A stretch of 64,000 nucleotides of DNA, from contig NC_091976.1 of the NCBI RefSeq assembly GCF_036711975.1, forward strand, positions 34,720,001-34,784,000. Direction: 5' to 3'. This document shows positions 45,501 through 54,300 of this stretch, in pieces. The notes beneath the pieces are model-generated. The model was not told the DNA's origin. It saw only the letters and a list, made by a program, of their open reading frames with translations, and made no database searches. The position numbers and the translations under genes were made by a program. The stretch's first letter is position 1. Every line of letters begins with the position of its first letter. Source of the DNA: Onthophagus taurus. Lineage: Eukaryota > Arthropoda > Insecta > Coleoptera > Scarabaeidae.

Positions 45501-47370
45501 ACTTCGGTCTCCATAGCGACGGAATGTTCCACTTGGAAGGGCGGCTCAGTCAACAATGCCGCGACGGAACAACTCGAAACTCGCTGAATAAACTCGTCTA
45601 CAGTAAAGCTTTGTGCTTCGCAAATATTATGGATTTATCTTCACGCGTTCAGATTATATAGGGTGTGCTCGTGAATTATTTCCAACAGTGTAAATTAAAT
45701 AAAAAATAAGTTAATAAGCCAATGAAGAAATTAGGCTTAAAAAATTGAAACCTCTTTCATCCATATGTTAAAGTACCAGATATAAACACCGATTGCGAAC
45801 AATATGTAGATGAAATAGATGGTGTATTGACCGGGTCTGTAGTCTAAACGTTTTAAAATTCTTTCCCACAAAGTATTCTAAACGTTAATTGTTAAATGTT
45901 AAAAAAAAATGAATTCCAACATAGCAATTTATCATCATTATTGTTTTACTTACAGAATCTTTGGCAATTTTCAACCTCTTTTTCTCAAAAGTAGCTGCCG
46001 CCCATTCATCAGCAATCCTCATCTCCTCTGTAATAATCAAATTATCAAACAAAATATTATCGGACATTGACCAAAGTTCAAATCCGACAGCGGAAATTGA
46101 TTGCATTTTAAACGGATGTTTATCTTCAAAATAATCGGGATTTGGAATACGTTTTGGTTTCCATTTTCCTTTATAATTTGGATTATCGATTAGTGGGGCG
46201 TTCCATTTCCCTTTATATTTCGGGTTATTAATTAAAGGCGGTTCCCATTTACCACACCCAGGGGAATTAGCACAAGTTGGGTTATCAATGAGGGGGGCTT
46301 CCCAATCGCCGTCCATTTCCGTGTCCCAATCGTCCGGTTTAATCGCGTCAGGATCTGGAATGTGTTTGGGTTCTTCTTCCAACCAACCGTCGGGGATCTC
46401 CGCGTTTTCATCGACAATTTGCGCTGGGGCATCTTCGTCCCAATCCTCCGGTTTAACAGCTTCTGGATCGGGAATTTTTTCTCTTTCATCCCAATCGGCG
46501 GGTTTTTTATCTTTTGGGTCGTCAATTTCTTCTGGGGGATTAACCGGTGGGGTGAAATCATCCAATAAACTTCCCGAATTAATTAATTTATTATCAACCA
46601 TAACTTCAAAAGAGTTATCAGGTTTTAAAATTAACGTATACAAATGGGGCAATTTATCGGTAAAGAAATCGTCGATTCTTTCCTTTGGTTTTTTACAATG
46701 CTTTTCTTCGATTGAAGCATTTTTCGGGTTCACGTGTCTAAAGATAAAGTGTAATTTGTGATCAGTTCCGCACTTATCAGGTCCAAACATGATAGTATAT
46801 GGTGTTTTATCGTGAAAATGATTCAGGTTTTTTGTTTCGACACCGTCCGTTAGCAATTTTAGATAAGCTCCACCACATTCTTGGCCGTCTTGAAATAATA
46901 CCTCATATTGTACCACCAACGGTTTAGTGTTAAAAATAAACGGACGAGATAATCGGGAGGATATCGCTGAATGTTTTGCTTTCGATTTCAACACCAAACC
47001 CTTATCACCTTTTAATCCATCCTTTGTCGGAGATTCGATCGCCCAAAAACCATCGTATTTAGATATATCTTCGGAGATTCCCTCTTTTTTCGCTTCCGAT
47101 TTCACCCAAGTTTTTGCAAATTTCGATTCATCATCAAAGTGTTCTGCTATGTAGACTTTATTGCTATCAGATGGTGTTGGACTAGAATATGTTACTTCTT
47201 CTATTGGTTCTTCTTCAATTTCTACTGTTACTTCGTCCTAATTCACAAAAATCAAAATTTTAATTTAAAAAAAAATAAATTGTTGTTCATCTTACCGAAT
47301 CATCTATATCATCCGCATAAGTTAAGGCAAGTACAAGGCAGAATAAACCTAAATAGTGATGAACCTTCAT
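39565..47370 (-). CDS. CANX: Calnexin, 581 aa (alternative end 499 aa)
   Basis: ER-membrane lectin chaperone for monoglucosylated glycoproteins. Exons: 47296-47370 (signal peptide [19 protein letters not shown]), 45954-47237 (lumenal lectin domain and P-domain), then 39924-40061 (membrane segment, [18 protein letters not shown]), 39671-39868 (acidic tail) and 39565-39615 (ending RKRKPRKE, an ER-retention-type basic tail). The sum is 1746 bases. The P-domain repeats [13 protein letters not shown] and [13 protein letters not shown] are clear. A further possible terminal exon, 45737-45877, encodes a different membrane segment ([16 protein letters not shown]) and ends WMKEVSIF without an acidic or basic tail; it joins exon 2 in frame. 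The 5.5-kb transposon nest lies between the two options. Confidence 0.94.
40467..40545. repeat. 24-bp minisatellite, about 3 units
   Basis: Unit begins AGCGGCGAGGAGAGCGG and ends TGAAGAA; three almost perfect copies in the left subterminal region of the enclosing element. It produces a meaningless Ser/Pro/Leu-repeat ORF on the other strand. Confidence 0.88.
40600..41640 (+). mobile_element. Penelope-like retroelement fragment
   Basis: The YVDD region of a reverse transcriptase is visible at about 40890-40920 ([15 protein letters not shown]), preceded by GLPMGSPL at about 40780. 41241-41615 is open and carries a GIY-YIG nuclease ([18 protein letters not shown], then R-x-R-EHL), the arrangement specific to Penelope-like elements. 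The 5' part is missing and the RT frame is broken in several places. It lies inside the element 40441-42244. Confidence 0.82.
43028..45331. mobile_element. TIR element (TTAAAAAT.TTGGCCAAAA) inserted in the Tc1 N-terminal region
   Basis: The sequence TTAAAAATTTTGGCCAAAA at about 43028 is inverted at about 45313-45331. Tc1 coding sequence resumes on both sides. Apart from the mariner-type element it contains, the remaining about 1 kb is AT-rich and non-coding. Superfamily and exact borders uncertain. Confidence 0.55.
43896..45174. mobile_element. Mariner-type element with long TIRs, 1279 bp, third-level insertion
   Basis: TA borders (43894-43895, 45175-45176); ends CAGGGATGGTCCGTTACTAA / TTAGTAACGGACCACCCTG. 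44258-44539 keeps part of a transposase (second Asp region [15 protein letters not shown]); the frame then changes and the C-terminus continues to about 44700 (VMANFRTRI). The same C-terminal stretch is repeated inverted at 44090-44201 ([15 protein letters not shown]), so the arms have grown into the gene. The N-terminal half is gone. Confidence 0.83.
45692..45751. repeat. Direct repeat flanking the transposon nest (partner 40078-40139)
   Basis: AAATTAAATAAA.AATAAG, TTAATAA and GGCTTAAAAAA blocks occur in the same order and orientation on both sides of the nest, with about 80% identity by eye. Far too long for a Tc1 target duplication (TA). On the right side it overlaps the end of the alternative calnexin exon. 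Confidence 0.65.
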
Positions 47371-48391
47371 GGCAACTTGCTATTTCTTCATGAGCCTCAA
47401 TATGATTCAATTTGAAAGCTATAAAATATAATTAATCACAATTAATTCATCGAAAGCGTTTACATAACATTTATAATTAAAAGATTTATTTATAAACAAC
47501 AAATTAGTTTTCGCTTTAAAATTTTTTGACGTTTAACTAATTGTCATAATTGAATTAGACATAACCTCAAAACATGTTTTTTCCGTACCAATAATAAGGC
47601 GTAATAATGAAATAAATTAATCGTCTAATACTTAATGAGTAATCTTCGTTAATTTTTAGATAAAAAATAAACCTTTTTACCTTCTTTTTAAGGATGTTTC
47701 GCAGATCTATAAACCGGACGGTGTCATGCACACTAGAATAAACAGTTTGCTTGTCGACCAATCAGAAGCCACCAAATGGCATAGACACTTTGAATTAACG
47801 CGCGAACGGATATTGGGAATTAAAACTAGTTAAAACTTGCCTGTTCACAATCTCGTTAATCTTTATAAAACGAATTACGAAATAAATTTACGTTAAAAAT
47901 ATCCCTTTCTTTTAAATTAAAGCACTTAGACAAAAAATAACCTAAATAAATGCTTTATCTACTACAATCCATTTATTTACTTTAAAGCGTGTTTAATCTC
48001 ACGTAATAAAGATAAATAATCGTAAAGATTAAAAGAAGTAAGTAAAATAAAAAGAATTAGTCGCCATCTTATGATTGAAATGCGAATTAATTGACACTTG
48101 AATATAAATTAGGTTATGATGACTATTTTGACAACCAAATTTTCTTTTGCATTCTATCAAAATCGATTCGCCTAAGTTATATATATATATACATACATAT
48201 ATATAGTCGAGAGATAATTAAAAATTAATTAAACTCTGACGCGATAATTATTGTAAACATGGTGAAAGGCGCGTGCGCGTAAGATATTTATCAAAAGTTA
48301 CTGTCGCGTCACATGACCCGATTTTGTCCCCGTGACCAAAATTGACGGAAAATTCAAATATCCGCAGCTAAGACGGACCGGGACGGCTGTT
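47371..48391. promoter_or_regulatory. Divergent calnexin/USF upstream region
   Basis: About 1 kb between start codons. Contains ATAACCTCAAAA at 47561-47572 on the calnexin side, a TA microsatellite at about 48180-48205, and on the USF side the E-box GTCACATGAC at about 48307, close to the optimal USF site GTCACGTGAC. AT-rich otherwise; no gene seen. Confidence 0.55.
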
Positions 48392-49446
48392 ATGGATATC
48401 TTGGATCCCCTCGAAGCGAGGTAAAGTCCGCTTTTCTGGACCGCAAACCATGTTTCGCACCGTAAAGATGTTATGTAATATGGCTAATTTGCAAGGTCAT
48501 TTTAATGCGCTACCATATAGTTCTAGATAAAGAAGCAGTTATTATGGGCGCTTTTAACAATTTCGATGTGTTTTAGCGTAGCCACTGACAATGGGGAAGC
48601 CAAGGTTATTATAAACGATGGTTTAAGTATTGTCGATGACCAAAGTATGGAGAGCGATGATGAACAACGAGTTGTCGATCATTTATCACCACAAACGTTG
48701 CTTGAAACACCACCAGATGATGTACAATATTCTTTTCATCGTTCACCAGAAGGTATTTAAAAATTTTTTAGGTTAAATTTAACATGTCAAAAAAATAACC
48801 TCAAAAAAAATAATTTTTTAATTTCGAAATTAATTTAGGTACAATAACATATGGAGTATTAAAAGTGGAAGATACAGTTGATAATGTTTCTCAAATAGTA
48901 ACGACGGGAACAAATTTTACCAGTCCGGGAAGTGTTCAACAAGTCCTAACCAGTAACATAAACGGACAACTATACGTGATAGGAAGTTCGAATGATGTAT
49001 TTGTAAGTCAAACGGGTACAAGGGCGATAGCCCCGCGTTCTACGATAGTTGAGGGAACCCCAACAGTATCGACAGCTAGTAAAAAAAGAGATGAACGACG
49101 AAGAGCAACTCATAACGAGGTTGAAAGACGACGTAGAGATAAAATAAATAATTGGATAGTGAAACTTTCAAAGATAATCCCCGAAAATAATCAAGCGGAA
49201 ATGAAAGGTAACGGTTATTACGATGGTCAATCAAAAGGTGGAATTTTAGCAAAGGCTTGTGAATATATTATGGAGTTAAAAGATAGCCAACAGTACCTTG
49301 AGGATTCATTAAAACAAGTTCGACAACACGAGCAGACAATAGACAGTTTAAAGCTACGAAATAATGCTTTGGAGAGTGAAAATAGTGAATTAAGAGAGTT
49401 GCTGAAAAGGCACGGAATAGATATTTCCACGGTGGAATTATCATAG
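48392..49446 (+). CDS. Usf: Upstream stimulatory factor (USF), bHLH-leucine zipper, 270 aa
   Basis: Nuclear transcription factor binding E-boxes (CACGTG) as a dimer. Exons: 48392-48420 (MDILDPLEA), 48577-48752, 48839-49446; joined length 813 bases with GT/AG junctions. The basic region and helix-loop-helix lie at about 150-215: KKRDERRRATHNEVERRRRD, INNWIVKLSKIIPE, then the loop and GGILAKACEYIMEL. A leucine zipper fills the C-terminus (residues about 220-262). The USF-specific region before the basic region is short. AATAAA lies at about 49769. Divergent from calnexin. Confidence 0.95.
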
Positions 49447-50309
49447 TTTTTAAGGAAAAAATTAAAGTCTAATTAAAGTAAAAAAAGAAACGAAAGAAGA
49501 AACCTACAAAAAGTGTACATTTGCTATTTCTCAATATGATTATAATTAAAAACATTATTTTTTATTTACATTACTGATATACCACTTTATATATAATATT
49601 GTTATCGATTTATTACGCATTATTATTCGTTGCGCTCAGATTTTCTTTTTTAAATTGGGTTTTCCAATACATTTATTATTGATACACTGTAAAGTTTAAA
49701 ATTAATGCCTAATGTTTAGTTGTTAGTCTTGTTATTTTTTGTTTGTAAATAATATCTACATTAAAGAAAAATAAAATTTGTTTTTTAGATTATCTTGTTG
49801 ATTTATAGATAATAATGATCATATTTTATTTAGAAAATATTTACATCTTTTCTATTTTAAAGTTGCTTTAAAACAATTCTTTATTAGATTAAATCCTTTG
49901 CGATGGAGGGCCTACATTGTTTGACACCAATTCTGTGATGATATGGTTTATTTAGCCGAGATCGCTTGCTTTGTTGATTTTTCAACATTTATGTAGTCGG
50001 TAAAATAGGGTACTGTTGCTAGCATGTAATTTTGGTTGCATAACTACAAAATCATGGTGTGCAATCTCAAGGTTTATATGTTAAAGGTTATCTAAGTTCC
50101 TATGCTGCAATACTTTGATTTTAGTTTGTAGGCGAGGAGTAAGAGCAGGAGTGTTTCGTGACGTAAGCGATCACAGATTGCGCACGCAACCGCATGGCCA
50201 TATGGTGCTCCATGCATTTGTTTAATTTGAATTGCTTGGCGGTATTATTTTCCACATGTGACGTAATGCGCAGTATGGTTGCGTACGAACCTAGACAACC
50301 TTTTATATA
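49447..50309. other. USF 3' UTR and spacer
   Basis: The 3' UTR ends near 49790. 49890-50309 is less AT-rich, with no ORF of note; it may be old inserted DNA but shows no recognisable ends. Confidence 0.5.
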
Positions 50310-51933
50310 CAAGTGTCCCGCAACGATTGTACAAAACTGCATCAGCGTATTCTATGATCGAAAATAAACAAAAAAAGCCTAATAAACATAGGTCCGAAAA
50401 TGGACCATTTTTGAGATATTCAAAGATTTAGTTTCATAAGTTGATATTGTTAACATCATGAATTTAAATTTGTTTTTATAATAATTAAATCGTTACTATG
50501 ATTACGATAAGTTGTCTAATCAAAAAAAAATAATACTTGACGAAATTATTATTTTACTATTTAATTTAATGAAACTATTAAGTATTGCTCCTATTAATTA
50601 CTCCAAGGAAGAGATGGCGGATTGGTGTATCGTTACGGACTAGCTGATGGAACTGCGTCGTTAGCAGCTCGTCATTACGCGCAAAGGTTCCCGAACAGAC
50701 GATTGCTTAATAGTCACACCTTTAGCAGACTATTTCTCAGATTAAAAGAAACGGGAAGCGTTCCACGGAGAGACATTACACAAGGCCGGTGGAATTAGAA
50801 GAAGCAGTTTTGAGAAGAGTCGATGAAAATGCCTCAACCAGCATTAGAAGAATTTCTGCACAAGAAAACATTAACAAAACAACCGTTCACCGCATTTTAA
50901 GGGAGCAGTTGCTTTATCCTTATCATTACAACACCGTTCAAGCTCTAACAGAAAATGATGGCGAAAAAAGAGAGATTTTTTGTAGGTGGGCCATATTTAC
51001 GGATGAAGCAACATTTACTCAAAGCGGAATTTTTAATATTCATAATGCGCACGTTTGGAGCGATGAAAATCCCCATGCAATACTAGAAACTCATCATCAG
51101 TGGCGATTCAGTGTTAATGTATGGGCTGGAGTTATAGGCGATCAGTTATTAGGTCTATTTTTTCTTCCAAAGAGATTGACAGCCGATGCCTACATACATT
51201 TTTTACAAAACGACCTTACAGAGGCATTTGATGAATTACCTCAACAAATTCTAGAAGATTGCTACTTTATGCACGATTATGCACGCGCTACTCGAGCATA
51301 CTTAAATAACAGATTTGGCAATAAGTGGATTGGCCGAGGAGGGCCACCTCGTTCACCAGATTTAAATCCGTTAGATTTTTGGTTTTGGGGACATTTAAAA
51401 CAAATTGTTTATTCTGAAGACGTTCAAAATGTGCAGGATTTGAAGAATAAAATTAGTAACGCATTTGACACAGTAAAACAAATTCCTGGTATCTTTGAAC
51501 GCATTAGAAGTTCATTTAGAAAACGTATCCGTTTGTGTTTAGAAGTAAATGGTGCGCATATTGAACATTTATTATGACATGAATCTTTTCCAATTTGTTA
51601 AATATTCCTTGTTTTTATGCTGGTTGAACGATTTTTTTCGACAATCTTTGTTACTTGTTTTGTTAAATTATTAATGAACTGTATTAATTAACTTAATATT
51701 ATCTTATTATTTATTAAACTTTATCTTAACCATCGTAACCATGGTAATCATATAATTACTGCATCTAAATCGTTAGAATTAATGATGTTTACAATAGGTC
51801 AGCTTATGAAACTAAAACTTTGAATATCTCGAAATTGGTCCATCTTCGGACCTATGTTTATTAGACTTTTCTTGTCTGTTTTCGATCAGAGAATACGCTG
51901 ATGCAGTATTGTACAATCGTTGCGGGACATCTG
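50310..51933 (+). mobile_element. Mariner-type transposon, 1624 bp, decayed
   Basis: TA borders (50308-50309, 51934-51935). The inverted ends CAAGTGTCCCGCAACGATTG / CAATCGTTGCGGGACATCTG extend about 150 bp into matching arms with many differences, so it is an older copy. It carries the transposase remnant at 50600-51577. Confidence 0.88.
50600..51577 (+). pseudogene. DUF4817-type mariner transposase, frameshifted
   Basis: The N-terminal helix-turn-helix (GLADGTASLAARHYAQRF, LFLRLKETGSV) lies at about 50640-50765 in a different frame from the rest (50789-51577, 262 codons). The first Asp (IFTDEATF) and third (PRSPDLNPLDF) are present, but the region of the second is altered from the family's QDGAPPH to HDYARAT. 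Some residues before FTDEATF are missing. Related to the intact transposase at 774-1859 but from another subfamily. Confidence 0.85.
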
Positions 51934-51935
51934 TA

Positions 51936-52631
51936 TAAACCTTGGTGAAATCTTACTACTATAAAAATGTAGACCGAGTTTTAGTACCCTCACAATCCAC
52001 TGGATGACGTTGTAGACTGAATTTGCAGCAATCTGCATTATCTACACAAACAAAGCGCTTGAAACCATAGAAAAATTTATGTGTAACGTCAAACCACGTC
52101 AAACTCACAATCAGAGGTGAAAGCAAACGTCACATTTTTGTTTTGTCGTTTAGTGTGATAACCCCGTTGTATAAGCAAATTTTCTTCCTTACGTTCATTT
52201 GGCTTAGTGTTTTATATTCTTTAGTTAAGTATTTAAATAAGTTAGGGCCACTTTTACCACCTCTTGATAAGTTTATCCGATAGATAAATTGGCGCTCTCA
52301 GCCAATGAGAGCAATATACGTTAAAAATCATGAATATTATCTTGGAAAAACTTTAAATTAATATTTTTTCCTATTTATTTGGAAAATGCGCATTACCTCC
52401 TCAAAATAAAGTAATGGTATAAACCGGTATAGAAATACCTATATTTAAATTTCGCGCTTTAACTTAATTAGTTCCCTCACAATCCCCTTGGGAGCGCTTG
52501 TACCAAAAAATAGTGGGGAGATCACCTTCTATATACATAATACATATAAATTTTTCTATGTACAAAATGTTTGCAATTTAATTTATGTAAGTTTCGAAAG
52601 TTTTTTACAATCTATAATATCGTATCATAAC
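51936..52631. other. Gene-free stretch
   Basis: About 700 bases with no ORF or recognisable repeat ends. It lies between the mariner element and the second MITE/array composite. Confidence 0.5.
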
Positions 52632-53019
52632 TATACTCTGTTTTTAAACTAGGAGGAGTATTTTAAATTTGTCACCAGATTGACCTTGCACGTGATTGGT
52701 TGAATGCGAGGAAGGTTCACACACAGGCAATTTTGAATTTTGAATTTGAAGGTTAGGTTATTGACAATTCGACAGTTTCGTGTCATTATTGTATTTCTTT
52801 ATTATATTTTGAAATAAATACACTCATAACTTCAATGTTAATTTGTATGTATAGTGTTGACGATAACAAACGAAAATAAATACAATAATAAGTAAATAAA
52901 TAAATAATAATTATTAATTTAAATTTACCGCCAAAATATCTAGTGATATTTTCTGGTGATTTTTCCCAGTGTAAATCTGACTTTCGCGTTTACTCCACCT
53001 GGTTTAAAAACAGAGTATA
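52632..53019 (-). repeat. MITE copy C (inverted orientation)
   Basis: TATA borders; the same family as copies A and B, here reversed. Followed at 53020-53110 by the composite tail (CTAGTGCAAGTGTTAGTTC, CGCTGAATG), without the solo LTR present in the other copy. Confidence 0.85.
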
Positions 53020-53110
53020 GTTCTAGTGCAAGTGTTAGTTCTAGTTTTAATTGTTATTCAGCGCTAAGTTGTATATTTTTAAATTTCGAGTTTAGCCCTG
53101 TGTCTTCAAA

Positions 53111-53545
53111 CGCTGAATGTTAGGTAAGGTTAGTTTTGTTTACAAACATTAATTATACCATGAAGTATTTTTTGGCAATTAGTAATGGCAATTATAGCGT
53201 GAAGTTTTCTTTTGTAATGTCAATTATAGCGTGAAGGAATGTTCGGTAAGGTTAGTTTTGTTTACAAACATTAATTATACCATGAAGTTTTCTTTGGCAA
53301 TTAGTAATGGCAATTATAGCGTGAAGTTTTCTTTTGTAATGTCAATTATAGCGTGAAGGAATGTTAGGTAAGGTTAGTTTTGTTTACAAACATTAATTAT
53401 ACCATGAAGTTTTCTTTGGCAATTAGTAATGGCAATTATAGCGTGAAGTTTTCTTTTGTAATGTCAATTATAGCGTGAAGGAATGTGAGGTAAGGTTAGT
53501 TTTGTTTACAAACATTAATTATACCTTGAAGTTTTCTTTGGCAAT
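53111..53545 (-). repeat. Inverted 122-bp tandem array, about 3.5 units
   Basis: The same unit as 3573-4612, reversed; the TTAATTATACCATGAAG phrase recurs every 122 bases. It abuts MITE D through the same GGCAATTA junction seen next to MITE A, so the composite was copied as a block. Confidence 0.9.
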
Positions 53546-53925
53546 TATACTCTGTTTTTAAACCAGGAGGAGTATTTTAAATTTGTCACCAGATTGACCT
53601 TGCACATGATTGGTTGAATGCGAGGAAGGTTCACACACAGGCAATTTTGAATTTTGATTTTGAATTGACAATTCGACAGTTTCGTGTCATTATTGTATTT
53701 CTTTATTATATTTTGAAATAAATACACTCATACTTCAATGTTAATTTGTATGTTTAGTGTTGACGATAACAAACGAAAATAAATACAATAATAAGTAAAT
53801 AAATAAATAATAATAATTACTAATTTAAATTTACCGCCAAAATATCTAGTGATATTTTCTGGTGACTTTTCCTAGTGTAAATCTGACTTTCGCGTTTACT
53901 CCTCCTGGTTTAAAAACAGAGTATA
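53546..53925 (-). repeat. MITE copy D (inverted orientation)
   Basis: TATA at 53546-53549 and 53922-53925. Closes the second composite. Confidence 0.85.
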
Positions 53926-54300
53926 GTATCCACAATTAAAAAAACACGAAAAATTTAAAAAATGTTATGTTTTATTTCTCATAAATATTTTTGGTTTTAT
54001 TTGCTCATAAACGTATATATTATTATATCTTTAAGATGTGTTATATATAAATGGTGTATTTTAAACAATTTATAATCTCTTTTGACCTAAATCTAGAGAA
54101 TTGACCTTATAAAATCCCTCTCTCGTTGCCAAGGTAACCCGCCCCTATTTTAAAAGTCAGATCAATTCCACCTTTTACCTGTGATGAAATCGTTTGGAAG
54201 GAAAAAGAATCGGGTTTTGGATGTAAAATAAAAACCAAATAAATAGAGTATATTAAACAAAACGATTTATTGATAAATATTTTAAAAGAAACAAAATTAT

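Larger units (their letters stand above)
40299..45556 (-). pseudogene. Tc1 transposase, split by insertions and decayed
   Basis: Read in minus order: 45323-45556 holds the N-terminal helix-turn-helix ([18 protein letters not shown]). 42712-43027 holds the second helix-turn-helix and linker. 42505-42687 holds the first catalytic Asp ([10 protein letters not shown]). 42245-42498 holds the second Asp ([10 protein letters not shown]) and the [11 protein letters not shown] region. 40299-40440 holds the C-terminus ([19 protein letters not shown] then stop). The DD34E layout of Tc1 is recognisable. Apart from two insertions there are frame changes between the central blocks, so it is inactive. Confidence 0.83.
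40154..45690 (-). mobile_element. Tc1-family transposon in a calnexin intron, broken up by nested insertions
   Basis: TA borders (40152-40153, 45691-45692) and about 47-bp TIRs starting CACTGTTGGAAATAATTCAC. Its own sequence survives in three blocks (about 40154-40440, 42245-43027, 45332-45690), separated by two later insertions that carry further elements. The blocks encode parts of one Tc1 transposase on the minus strand. Confidence 0.88.

Noticed and set aside
46288-46761. Plus-strand 157-codon Ser/Gly-rich ORF
   Set aside because: It is the antisense of the calnexin P-domain repeats.
48180-48205. TATA-box cluster for USF or calnexin
   Set aside because: It is a TA/CA microsatellite about 200 bases from the USF start, with no initiator context.
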